Shown one piece after another: positions 8,042 through 16,191 of a stretch of DNA of 64,000 nucleotides; the stretch's first letter is position 1; the number at the start of each line of letters is the position of its first letter. The stretch lies in assembly GCA_036562765.1 (NCBI GenBank), contig DATCJO010000123.1:40390-104389 (forward strand), written 5' to 3'. Source of the DNA: JAAYFT01 sp036562765 (lineage in GTDB: Bacteria; Bacillota; Clostridia; Tissierellales; Tissierellaceae). The translations under genes and the position numbers were made by a program. The notes beneath the pieces were generated by a model. That model saw nothing but the letters and a program-made list of their open reading frames with translations. It was not told the DNA's origin and made no database searches.

Positions 8042-9676
8042 TCAGCTTTCAGATGCAATAAGTGCTGCCCCTAATGCACCACAAATATCCGGTTCTTTTG
8101 GAACAATTATCTTTTCTCCAAGTTTCTCTTCAATTGCCCTTACTACGCCAATATTTCTTGCTACTCCACCAGTCATCATGTATTCTTTCTCTAACTTTTG
8201 GCTTTTGGCCATAGAAATAATCTTTGAAGCAATTGACTTATTTATACCATGTATGATATCTTCTAATTTTTTCTCAGATGCAATCAGTGATACAACTTCT
8301 GACTGCGCAAATACAGAGCACATACTAGAAATATTTATATCCTCTTTCCAGTTTAGCCCTAATATGCTCATTTCTTCCAAGCTTAACTGTAGGGATTGAG
8401 CCATCATTTCAATAAAACGCCCTGTCCCTGCAGCACATTTATCGTTCATCATAAAGTCAACAACATTTCCCCTGCCATCTAGCCTAATAACTTTGCTGTC
8501 TTGCCCACCAATATCTATAACAGTTCTTACTCTAGGATTTAAAAAATATGCACCTTTAGCATGGCAGGTAATCTCAGTTACATCTTTTTCCCTAAAATCA
8601 ATCCTTCTCCTTCCATAACCAGTTGTAACAACCTTTTCTATATCTTTTAATTCAATTCCTCCTCTACTTAAAGCTTCATCTAATGCTTTTTCTGTGCTTT
8701 CCAATACTTTAGCACCTGTAGGTACAGTGGCAAAAGAAATAATGTCCTTCTTATTGCTAATTATTACAACATTTGTTGATGTTGAACCAATGTCTATTCC
8801 AGCATAATAGGATTGAATTTTAGAAACCTTCTTCTCATTAGCTCTTTGTTTTTTCATCAAATTCTCATAAAAGGCATTCAGTCTTGTCCGTATTTGCTCA
8901 AAAGCATTTAAAGTATAATCTGTTTCTATTCTGAGTATGGGAATATTAAGTGTGGACTTTAATTTTGAATATTCATAAGTATAAAAATTACAAAAGCTCA
9001 CAGTGTTAAATATTATTCCACATAGATTGGGGTCTTCAACTAAAACTCTCCTTCTTGAAATATCACTCATCCTGATACATGGTATTTGGGAAAGCAACGA
9101 ATTTACATACCAAGTCATAATCTCATCAATATTGCTAGACTTAGGTGGTCTTCTAACCCTTCTAATCCCGGTACATGTATTATTTATTATATGCAGAGGT
9201 GATTCTTTTTTGATTAATTCTAGTAAATCCAAGTTCATTCTTGCTCCCATTATAGATATATAAGGGCCATTTATCTCATCTAAATTTGAATTAAAAGAAT
9301 CATAAAATTTATCTATATCAAACATCTTATTTAGTTTATTTTCAAGAAAATCTATTAGTCTTAATAATTCGTCTTTATATAAAAGCACGCCACAGCAATT
9401 ATTATTATGAGGCAAGTTTAAGGTAAAAACTTCTTGCCCCAAATCTTTTAGTACATCAGCAACCCTTTCCACTGAATCACAGCAAGTAGTTAAAATTATA
9501 GGTTTGCTACTTTCCCTTAATCTTCCTTCTATTATTGAGCGTGAAAAACTGCAAATATTACTATGTATGTATTGGTCGCTTAATTCATAATCATGAACAG
9601 TAAAATCAAGTAACTCTGTCTCAATATCAAAACCCTTTAACAATTCAACAGGTGTGTATTTACATACATATTGCAT
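8042..9676 (-). CDS. HgdB-like domain fused to 2-hydroxyacyl-CoA dehydratase activase
   Basis: Two modules are seen. Residues 1 to about 280 resemble an iron-sulfur subunit of the 2-hydroxyacyl-CoA dehydratase family (KYTPVELLKG opening, conserved CCDS, NNCCG and NNTC cysteines). Residues from about 289 form a BadF/HgdC-type ATPase with YAGIDIGSTSTN, DIGGQDSK and the two iron-sulfur cysteines in DKCAAGTGRF (about 413) and CSVFAQSE (about 451). Such activases use ATP to send one low-potential electron to a partner. The ATG at 9676 follows GGAGG, and the previous gene stops 2 bases upstream, so translation is coupled. The substrate is unknown. Confidence 0.85.
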   Translation of the reverse strand: MQYVCKYTPVELLKGFDIETELLDFTVHDYELSDQYIHSNICSFSRSIIEGRLRESSKPIILTTCCDSVERVADVLKDLGQEVFTLNLPHNNNCCGVLLYKDELLRLIDFLENKLNKMFDIDKFYDSFNSNLDEINGPYISIMGARMNLDLLELIKKESPLHIINNTCTGIRRVRRPPKSSNIDEIMTWYVNSLLSQIPCIRMSDISRRRVLVEDPNLCGIIFNTVSFCNFYTYEYSKLKSTLNIPILRIETDYTLNAFEQIRTRLNAFYENLMKKQRANEKKVSKIQSYYAGIDIGSTSTNVVIISNKKDIISFATVPTGAKVLESTEKALDEALSRGGIELKDIEKVVTTGYGRRRIDFREKDVTEITCHAKGAYFLNPRVRTVIDIGGQDSKVIRLDGRGNVVDFMMNDKCAAGTGRFIEMMAQSLQLSLEEMSILGLNWKEDINISSMCSVFAQSEVVSLIASEKKLEDIIHGINKSIASKIISMAKSQKLEKEYMMTGGVARNIGVVRAIEEKLGEKIIVPKEPDICGALGAALIASES

Positions 9677-9678
9677 TT

Positions 9679-10944
9679 TTATACCTCCAAAATCTCAAGA
9701 AAAGCTTGTAGGCGTGTTTTCATCTGTCCATCATTTATATTTTCCCTGTCACAACCATCACCATCTAATATCAATACTGGAATCCCATTTTCTTCCAGTA
9801 TCTTTTTGGTCAACAAGCTACCTCCTATAGTCTTTTTACATCCCCAGTTGTTAAAATAAACTACACCATTGGCATTTAAGTATTCTGCCATTTCCAATAC
9901 TTTCCCAATACGCCCTTCTACTGGGCCTAATAGATTATTGCTTAAAAGCTTTATTGCCAATGCCCTTAATGGATTGTCCTCATCTAGCTCATTTATATAA
10001 TCAAAGTTCAAATCTGAACATAATAGCTGATACTTCTTATTGTTATTAAACACCTCTTTTAATGTCCCTTGCCAATTTGGGATAGTATGGCACCATAAAA
10101 TTCTAATGCTTCTATAGTCTTCTGAATACTTATAAGCATCATCAAGTAGCAATTTAAAATATTTTTCAGCTTCTTTGGTTCCCATTAAGATATGGGTAAA
10201 AAACACTTTATACATTTCAGAAGTCACATCATTTGGAATGAATTTCTCTGAAAGCATATCTAGAAATTCATTGTAAAGCTTTAAAGATTTATTTTCCCTT
10301 CTAATCACTTCCCTTAATTTCTCATAGTCAAACTTTCTATCTATATTGTCTTCAATAAAAGATACAGCATCCTTTAGCTGATTTTCTACATACCCTATTG
10401 ATCTTTCATTAATATTGTTTGGAATATCAATCATAAACATTGGTATTCCCCAAAATTCAGCCAACTCCCTAAATGTTATAATATTTGAATCACAAATCAT
10501 AGAAGTAAACATTACAAACCTTGGTCTAGGCAAAATTCCTGAATAAGCTGCTCCCAACAATGCTTTATGATATGAGCATAATGTTTTTGGCATTCCTATG
10601 TTTTCAATATAGTCAATAAAAAAGCGCTCACAATATGCGCCATTTAAATAACAAGCAAACCCTTCTACAGCTTCAGGTATTATGTTCGAAGCATGCAACA
10701 GTTCACATGGGAAGAATAGATTCACTACTGCAGAATTATCTGGATTAGATAATGGATAGCGAATGTATTTATTACATATTACTGAAGAATATACTTGATT
10801 TGGAAGTAAATACTTCTTCGGAAAATATTTCATCTGAAAGCCACTGAAAGCATAACCTATCTTAAGAAGTCTTTGTGATGTTTTAGGATTTTTCTCTAAA
10901 TTGTTTCCTACTATTTCCCCAAACTTCTTAACTGCATCCCTCAT
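9679..10944 (-). CDS. 2-hydroxyacyl-CoA dehydratase family (HgdB-like) protein
   Basis: A 421-residue member of the HgdB/FldC/YjiM-type iron-sulfur family. Conserved elements are FFPCELLHASNIIPEAVEG (about 75-95), a cysteine in PKTLCSYHKA, MICDSN and a C-terminal VVYFNNWGCKKTIGG. The distribution of cysteines suits cluster binding. It is the first gene of a two-gene operon with the fused activase. Relatives include dehydratases for amino-acid fermentation and double-cubane reductases. No CoA-transferase or acyl-CoA dehydrogenase lies nearby, so the reaction cannot be assigned. Confidence 0.82.
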   Translation of the reverse strand: MRDAVKKFGEIVGNNLEKNPKTSQRLLKIGYAFSGFQMKYFPKKYLLPNQVYSSVICNKYIRYPLSNPDNSAVVNLFFPCELLHASNIIPEAVEGFACYLNGAYCERFFIDYIENIGMPKTLCSYHKALLGAAYSGILPRPRFVMFTSMICDSNIITFRELAEFWGIPMFMIDIPNNINERSIGYVENQLKDAVSFIEDNIDRKFDYEKLREVIRRENKSLKLYNEFLDMLSEKFIPNDVTSEMYKVFFTHILMGTKEAEKYFKLLLDDAYKYSEDYRSIRILWCHTIPNWQGTLKEVFNNNKKYQLLCSDLNFDYINELDEDNPLRALAIKLLSNNLLGPVEGRIGKVLEMAEYLNANGVVYFNNWGCKKTIGGSLLTKKILEENGIPVLILDGDGCDRENINDGQMKTRLQAFLEILEV

Positions 10945-11004
10945 ACTAACAGCTCCTAAAAAATTATTATTCTATCAAAAATATTATATCAAATGCAAAA
11001 TAAA

Positions 11005-11039
11005 GAAGCCAAAGTCCATTAAAATGGATTTGGCTCTTC
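11005..11039 (-). terminator. Terminator after the two-P-loop ATPase gene
   Basis: Inverted repeat GAGCCAAATCCATT / AATGGACTTTGGCTTC (one mismatch), followed on the minus strand by TTTATTTTG. It separates the ATPase gene from the dehydratase-like pair downstream. Confidence 0.8.
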
Positions 11040-11052
11040 AATACTTAAATTT

Positions 11053-12120
11053 CTATTCATTTACTTTTAAGCTTAATATTTCTTCATATAATTCTTCCCT
11101 TAATTTGTCTATTTGTGAATAATCAATACATGGACCATATGCTTTTTCTAGTATAAAATGATTTTCTTTGGCTTTACTTAAACTTTTGATGCCTTTTTCT
11201 ACCAATATATTAAACATTTCATAATCTTCATAGTTAATTTTGCTGTCATCAAAGAAATCATTAAGGTTTAGTGTGTATTTAGCCTTTTTCTTCCCGTGTT
11301 CATTAGATGTTATTATAGTATCTAATTCCTTTATATACAGAGATTCAATTTTTTCTGGCAATAAGGAATTATGAAATACTTCTACATGATAGTTTCTTAG
11401 TTTGGCTTCTTCAAAAATTCTATATAAAAGAGTTGATTTCCCTGTTCCAATCTCTCCTTTAATATAATATACATCTCCAACCCATTCTAATACTGTATCT
11501 GTAAAATCGAAATAGCCTTCTGGTGTATTGGCAGTTGAAAAGAGATGCCTTTCCTTGAATCCATAAAATTCCGCCTTATTTTCTCTCTTTGAAAAAATCA
11601 TATCTATTAATTTCTTGCTTTCATTATTTATCTTTTTAATATCTAAATTTCTCTTATTTTCATTTGCTATTTGCTCATAAATCACTTTTGCTGCCTTAAA
11701 ATAGTTAAATGCCCTTTCATAAGCATATTTATTATTCATCTTTGCCTTTTTTATTTCTTCCTCAGATTCTTTCAATTTTTCAGAATCAATGTATTTAGCC
11801 AAATCTATTATCCTATCTGTTAAACCTGGATAGGCTGGGTCCATAACATGAGGTGCTGTTCCATCTAACAAACATATTTTAAGTTCTTCAATAACTACAG
11901 CATCAATAGAATTTGGATCCGATGGGCAGTGGTGGTATTCTATTGAATATCCCTTACTTGTCATTCTCTGCCCTATTTCCCTCATTAAAGAAGATTTGCC
12001 TCCTCCAGGCATTCCTTTAAAAATATATAGCCTATTTCTGTTGTCAGGAACTATATAGCTGTGAAAGGAGTGGAATCCATTAGCTGTATTCCCTCCTGTA
12101 AATACCTTCCTTACTCTCAT
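11053..12120 (-). CDS. Two-P-loop ATPase (PRK06851-type)
   Basis: A 355-residue protein with two P-loop modules in tandem. The first Walker A is GMPGGGKSS (about 36-44) and the second GEIGTGKST (about 226-234), each followed by a segment reading YH(C/N)S or VEVFHNS. Between them lies a Lys/Glu-rich helical stretch. This layout matches a conserved Firmicute family without a known role. It has no membrane segment and is probably cytoplasmic. The ATG follows GGAGGG. A terminator separates it from the dehydratase-like genes, so no functional link to them is shown. Confidence 0.75.
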   Translation of the reverse strand: MRVRKVFTGGNTANGFHSFHSYIVPDNRNRLYIFKGMPGGGKSSLMREIGQRMTSKGYSIEYHHCPSDPNSIDAVVIEELKICLLDGTAPHVMDPAYPGLTDRIIDLAKYIDSEKLKESEEEIKKAKMNNKYAYERAFNYFKAAKVIYEQIANENKRNLDIKKINNESKKLIDMIFSKRENKAEFYGFKERHLFSTANTPEGYFDFTDTVLEWVGDVYYIKGEIGTGKSTLLYRIFEEAKLRNYHVEVFHNSLLPEKIESLYIKELDTIITSNEHGKKKAKYTLNLNDFFDDSKINYEDYEMFNILVEKGIKSLSKAKENHFILEKAYGPCIDYSQIDKLREELYEEILSLKVNE

Positions 12121-12445
12121 TTTTACCCTCCTAAAGTAAAGATTTCATTTATATTAACAATTTATTCTATATTGTCCATTTTGTGAAAAAAATTAAGAAT
12201 CTATTAAACTTTTGTTACCCTAAATTCAATAAATTATACATTTATTGAAAAAAAGAAAAATTAGTAAAAAAATCAATATCACCAAACTGCAATAAAAGAT
12301 AAATTGTTCAATCTCATGATTTAATACAAAATGCTACCTTAAAGATTGCAAAGTGGCATGAAATTAAAAATGCAGATTCAAATAAATCTGCATTTATCAT
12401 AACCTTATATAAATAGTAAAATTGTAAACTATACTATTACAAAAA
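12121..12445. other. Non-coding gap, AT-rich
   Basis: No credible reading frame with a ribosome site was seen in these 325 bases. It holds the upstream region of the two-P-loop ATPase gene and, at the right end, the terminator hairpin of the zinc-ribbon gene. No riboswitch-like structure was recognised. Confidence 0.5.
12368..12395 (-). terminator. Terminator of the zinc-ribbon membrane protein gene
   Basis: An 11-bp perfect stem (AAATGCAGATT at 12368-12378 with its complement at 12385-12395, six-base loop) followed on the minus strand by TTAATTTC. Confidence 0.75.
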
Positions 12446-12886
12446 TTATGTCCTTTTTTCAAATCTATTTCCACACTTGGGGCAATTTATTGCAATTTTT
12501 TTGCCTTTTTCAGGTCTTTTTATTCGTACATAAGTCTTACAATGGGGGCATTTGTAATATTTATGTGTTTTCCTGTCTCGCCACATGCTTTTATACAATC
12601 GAATGCTTTTAGGCAAATGAAATCTATCTTCGAATTTATTTTTAATTTTCCTATATTTATTTAATTCCATTTGCCTTCCATATATATTCGTTGACATAAC
12701 ACGAAGCCAAGACCAAACAATTAATACAAAACCTATTATATATAAAAATTTTAATTGTGGAATAAAAGAAAAAATCATCAAAATAAGTCCTGCAATTAAC
12801 AAAAATTTTGATAATTCATCATACCCATAACGCCCTCGCATGTAATCATTTAGCTTATACATTAAGTTCGAAAGCCAGTCTTTCAT
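12446..12886 (-). CDS. Small membrane protein with C-terminal zinc ribbon
   Basis: A 146-residue protein starting at the ATG at 12886, which follows AAGGTGATAAT. An upstream in-frame start at 12904 would place the ribosome site inside the gene. Two adjacent hydrophobic segments (about residues 24-60) are followed by a basic stretch and a C-terminal four-cysteine ribbon, YKCPHCKTY and NCPKCGN, which should bind zinc. This architecture is common among uncharacterised Clostridial proteins. No function can be assigned. It appears monocistronic. Confidence 0.75.
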   Translation of the reverse strand: MKDWLSNLMYKLNDYMRGRYGYDELSKFLLIAGLILMIFSFIPQLKFLYIIGFVLIVWSWLRVMSTNIYGRQMELNKYRKIKNKFEDRFHLPKSIRLYKSMWRDRKTHKYYKCPHCKTYVRIKRPEKGKKIAINCPKCGNRFEKRT

Positions 12887-13035
12887 ATTATCACCTTTGA
12901 ACAATTTAATTTCTTACCTATAATTTACATTCCTGACAAGTAATAATTATAACACATTATAAAAGCAAATTTTATTATATAATTTATATAGGAAAATAAA
13001 TATTATTAACACCCTTTTGTTAAGGAGGGAAACTT

Positions 13036-13401
13036 ATGATTGAAGAAAATAGAGTACCTGAATCAATCATTACAATGCAAGAAGAATTGAAAAATGAGCT
13101 TAATAAAATTAGAGAGGAAATGAACAACAATTTTATCAACTTAAATTCTCGTATTGATGAAATTGAAAATAACATAAATGATATTAAACAGAAATTGTCC
13201 AAGCTTAACAATAAAACAAATGAAGGATTTGATGCATTAAGAAAAAGGCTTAAAGAAATGAAAGTTATTAGCAGAAATAGGTATTTGGCTTTTGTCGATG
13301 ATTTAGAAAGTATAAGAAAATCCCTAAATAATATTGAAGCAAATACATCAGCATATTCGAAAGATATGAAAAAGATAAGGGCATTAAGAAGATTAAAATA
13401 A
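13036..13401 (+). CDS. Coiled-coil protein of unknown function
   Basis: A 121-residue, highly charged protein with regular hydrophobic heptads from about residue 10 to 110 (for example INLNSRIDEIENNINDIK). It has no cysteine, no membrane segment and a basic C-terminus (KKIRALRRLK). The ATG follows a strong TAAGGAGGGAAACTT ribosome site. It stands alone between two minus-strand genes. It is predicted to form a long helical oligomer. Low-complexity coiled coils match many unrelated proteins, so no name is proposed. Confidence 0.65.
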   Translation: MIEENRVPESIITMQEELKNELNKIREEMNNNFINLNSRIDEIENNINDIKQKLSKLNNKTNEGFDALRKRLKEMKVISRNRYLAFVDDLESIRKSLNNIEANTSAYSKDMKKIRALRRLK

Positions 13402-13549
13402 AAGAAATAGTAAAAGTCTTGCCAATATACAAAGGCAAGCCTTAATTTTTACAGAAACCTTCATAAATGAACCTATCTTTCCAAAAGTCACAAAGTTTAA
13501 AAAAGCTGCCTAAGCAGTAAATTTATAGTTGTATAATATAAACTCAAAC

Positions 13550-14491
13550 CTACCTAATTACTTCCTTTTTTCTTACAATATAATTTATAATTTCATTTGT
13601 AAGAAATTCAATATTTTCAATATTTACTACTTTATCTTTAGAGCAGTGAATATCAGGGAAATAAAATCCCCCAAGTTTTGTCCTTTTGCAATACAATATA
13701 CCTATTACGCCATCTTTTCTAAATGTATAATCATCTGATAGTGGAATAATTTTATATTTGAATCTTTCTACATTGCAAGGAGAAGATATTTTCAATCTTT
13801 CTTGTATTTCTTTTGCTAAATCTTCTTTTTTCCCATGAGTAATCAAAATTGTATCACCATTACCCACACAGTCGAAATTGATGACTTTCTTTTTACTTAT
13901 ATCAATCTTCTTTTTCTTAAAGTGTTTTTTCATAGCAGCAGAACCCAAAAGCCCCCATTCTTCATTATTAAAAAATATATAAGCAATTTTTTCTTTATCT
14001 AAATTTTTCATGGATATTTCATGGGCTATGTTTAATAAAGTCAAAACTCCTGAAGTATTGTCATTATAATTGCTTCTATTTGGAATAAAAATAGCAATTA
14101 TGATTACTAATGCAGGTAATATCTGTAATAAATCTGATACAAATATTGGTATAATATTTAAATCCACTAATTTAGTAATTGCAAATCTATATATATAATA
14201 CATAATAAAAAATACTATTATTGCTTGAATTTGCTTTAAATGCCCAAATATTTCAAGCAAATATCTTAGAAAATTAGGTATTTTGCCTGGAGTATCATAA
14301 TGTGCTGTAAAAACATATTCTGCTTTTTCTACATCTCCTACAACTATGTTCTTTTTTATTATTTCAGTATCCCAGCCTAATTTTTCCATCTCATCTTTTA
14401 TGTATTCTCTAAACTTTTCCTTCTGCCTTGGGAAAAACCTGATGCCATATTTCTTAATAATAGTATCCTTTATGGTTTTTAAATAATCCAT
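13550..14491 (-). CDS. M28-family metallopeptidase with membrane segments
   Basis: A 313-residue putative zinc aminopeptidase. M28 ligand motifs are in order: AHYDTPG (His/Asp, about 82-85), NDNTSG (about 146), FFNNEEWG (general base Glu and ligand, about 172), INFDCVG (about 203) and DIHCSKD (final His, about 285). Unusually, two hydrophobic segments (about 99-140) are inserted between the first two ligands, so the protein is probably membrane-embedded with its catalytic domain on one side. The ATG follows AAAGGAG. It looks monocistronic. Confidence 0.85.
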   Translation of the reverse strand: MDYLKTIKDTIIKKYGIRFFPRQKEKFREYIKDEMEKLGWDTEIIKKNIVVGDVEKAEYVFTAHYDTPGKIPNFLRYLLEIFGHLKQIQAIIVFFIMYYIYRFAITKLVDLNIIPIFVSDLLQILPALVIIIAIFIPNRSNYNDNTSGVLTLLNIAHEISMKNLDKEKIAYIFFNNEEWGLLGSAAMKKHFKKKKIDISKKKVINFDCVGNGDTILITHGKKEDLAKEIQERLKISSPCNVERFKYKIIPLSDDYTFRKDGVIGILYCKRTKLGGFYFPDIHCSKDKVVNIENIEFLTNEIINYIVRKKEVIR

Positions 14492-14597
14492 ATTTTACTC
14501 CTTTCATTTAAAATATTAAGTACATTATATAATAATTTTAATAATTTTTTAACAAGTACTAAGATAAAAAACTAATGTATTAATTATTTTTCCAAAA

Positions 14598-14621
14598 CAA
14601 AAAAGCCACTAAAGTGGCTTT
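14598..14621 (-). terminator. Terminator of tRNA-Sec
   Basis: Nine-bp stem AAAGCCACT / AGTGGCTTT (14602-14610, 14613-14621) followed on the minus strand by TTTGTTTTGG, a few bases after the CCA end of tRNA-Sec. Confidence 0.88.
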
Positions 14622-14628
14622 ATTTAAA

Positions 14629-14725
14629 TGGCGGGAGTATGTGGGAATCGAACCCACCCAAGAGGCTCTTAACCCCTCGTACTGGTTTTGAAGACCAGAG
14701 GGCACACCAGCACCCATCTACCCCC
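14629..14725 (-). tRNA. selC: tRNA-Sec (anticodon TCA)
   Basis: A 97-base tRNA with an encoded CCA. The anticodon arm is CTGGT-CTTCAAA-ACCAG, giving anticodon UCA, which reads UGA. It has the selenocysteine hallmarks: an extra-long D stem (GGGTGC...GCCC region), a long variable arm (GAGGGG...GCCTC) and a 5-bp T stem GTGGG/CCCAC with loop TTCGATT. The acceptor shows seven pairs including one G-U, with a possible mismatch at pair 8. It has its own consensus promoter and terminator. SelA, SelB and SelD are encoded 8-12 kb away. Confidence 0.95.
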
Positions 14726-14742
14726 ATATTCAATTATATTAA

Positions 14743-14760
14743 GTAGCCCAAACTTGCTAC
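14743..14760 (-). other. Hairpin in the tRNA-Sec 5' leader
   Basis: GTAGC and GCTAC arms (14743-14747, 14756-14760) lie at the predicted 5' end of the primary transcript, before the mature tRNA starts at 14725. It may stabilise or guide processing of the precursor. This is inference. Confidence 0.4.
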
Positions 14761-14766
14761 CAGTTT

Positions 14767-14795
14767 ATTATAAACGTGTTGACGATTTATGTCAA
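14767..14795 (-). promoter_or_regulatory. Consensus promoter of tRNA-Sec
   Basis: On the minus strand, TTGACA (14795-14790), a 17-base spacer and TATAAT (14772-14767). Both hexamers match consensus exactly, so strong constitutive transcription is expected. Confidence 0.93.
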
Positions 14796-14845
14796 GGGTA
14801 GAAGATTCCAAAACAAAGGATTCCATAAATAAAATATTATAAAAT

Positions 14846-15145
14846 TTATTTATTTTTATTTGATTTCTTCCTAGATAGGGATAATCCACCAAAACCACTG
14901 ATTATTGCCATATAGAACCCAAAATCATACCACCAGCCAGTATTTATTGGTTCGTACACTCTAATATTGGGATTGAATATTTTTACAATAAGGGACAGAG
15001 GTGCAATCCATCCATGCCAAATGCCTGATAGAAATCCAGCTGGATTAGAGTATGTATAATTGCCATTCCCAGGCATACAACCTGTAGTTGATGCTGAAAT
15101 TATAAATAAAAACAATAATAATATAAGAAATTTTCTCTTCATCAT
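14846..15145 (-). CDS. Small predicted lipoprotein
   Basis: A 99-residue protein with a lipoprotein signal peptide (hydrophobic residues 5-20, lipobox STTGC with Cys23). The mature part is Gly/Trp/Tyr-rich (SGIWHGWIAPLSLIVK) with a second hydrophobic segment (about 72-90) and a basic tail. This suggests a protein tethered at both ends on the outer face of the membrane. The start is ATG at 15145 or 15142 after AAGGTG. It lies 32 bases after the sigma-54 regulator gene and may share its transcript. The function is unknown. Confidence 0.75.
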   Translation of the reverse strand: MMKRKFLILLLFLFIISASTTGCMPGNGNYTYSNPAGFLSGIWHGWIAPLSLIVKIFNPNIRVYEPINTGWWYDFGFYMAIISGFGGLSLSRKKSNKNK

Positions 15146-15177
15146 TTCACCTTCGTATCATAATTTAAAAATCATAT

Positions 15178-16164
15178 TTACATATCAATGCCATATTCTT
15201 TCATCTTATTATATAATGTCTGCCTTCTAATGCCAAGAATATCTGCTGCTTTACTTTTATTTCCACGGACATCCATCAAAGTATATATAATAAGTAATTT
15301 TTCATATTCCTTAAATGTTATTTCAGTTCTGTTCCTCAGTTCAGGATAAGTATTATTCATCTTTATTTCAGCTGGTATATGGTCTATTGTCAGTATCTCA
15401 TCATTTTTTTTGGCTAAGATTACTGAACGTTCAATGACATTTTTAAGTTCCCGTACATTTCCCTTCCATGGATAATTAAGAAGAATATGCACAGTCTCCA
15501 AATCAATCTTTTCTAAGTTTTTATTGTAGTATGTGGAAAATTCTTTTAAGAAGGCATTGGATAAAGCAATAATATCCTCTTTCCTCTCCCTTAATGGAGG
15601 AATTTCAATTTTTATTACATTTATCCTATAATAAAGGTCTTCTCTAAAATTGCCCTTCTTAGTTTCTTCCCACAAATCCTTATTAGTAGCTACAATAACT
15701 CTTGCATCTAAGTTTATGTTTTCAGTAGAGCCTACTCTTTCAAATTGCCTTTCCTGCAACACTCTCAAGAACTTAATCTGCATATTTAAAGGCAATTCTC
15801 CTATTTCATCTATAAATATTGTACCACCTTGTCCCTGCTCAAATTTCCCTATCTTTCTATAGCTTGCACCTGTAAACGCTCCCTTTTCATGGCCAAATAA
15901 TTCACTTTCAATTAAGTTTTCTGGTATTGCAGCACAATTTATTACCACAAACCTCTTATTTCTTCTATGGCTCTTTTTATGGATAAGTTTCGCTATTACC
16001 TCTTTACCAACACCTGTTTCTCCTGTAATTAATACTGTTGCATCTGTTTTAGCAATGTTTTCCACCATTGAAACTATTGATTTCATTTTTTCACTGCTGT
16101 ATATTACACCTTCATCATCGTGATACTCAAAAATATTAACCGGACTTTCACTAGTTTTCCCCAT
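15178..16164 (-). CDS. Sigma-54-dependent transcriptional activator without sensor domain
   Basis: An enhancer-binding AAA+ activator that opens promoters held by RpoN. Visible motifs are Walker A GETGVGKE (about 46-53), the sigma-54 contact loop GAFTGA, Walker B GGTIFIDEIGELP, the arginine-finger region, and a C-terminal Fis-type helix-turn-helix (KAADILGIRRQTLYNKM, about 305-322). The N-terminus is only about 28 residues before the AAA+ core, so the usual PAS, GAF or receiver domain is absent. It is downstream of the D-aminoacylase-like gene and near a -24/-12 promoter, its likely target. Confidence 0.93.
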   Translation of the reverse strand: MGKTSESPVNIFEYHDDEGVIYSSEKMKSIVSMVENIAKTDATVLITGETGVGKEVIAKLIHKKSHRRNKRFVVINCAAIPENLIESELFGHEKGAFTGASYRKIGKFEQGQGGTIFIDEIGELPLNMQIKFLRVLQERQFERVGSTENINLDARVIVATNKDLWEETKKGNFREDLYYRINVIKIEIPPLRERKEDIIALSNAFLKEFSTYYNKNLEKIDLETVHILLNYPWKGNVRELKNVIERSVILAKKNDEILTIDHIPAEIKMNNTYPELRNRTEITFKEYEKLLIIYTLMDVRGNKSKAADILGIRRQTLYNKMKEYGIDM

Positions 16165-16191
16165 AAAAATCCCCTTTTCAGAAAACAGTAA

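Noticed and set aside
13418..13439. Hairpin CTTGCC/GGCAAG after the coiled-coil gene as a terminator
   Set aside because: Only six base pairs with a ten-base loop and an interrupted T run; too weak to list.
14743..14760. T-box-like leader upstream of tRNA-Sec
   Set aside because: The hairpin is short and no specifier loop, T-box sequence or antiterminator is present; T-boxes also precede synthetase or amino-acid genes, not tRNA genes.
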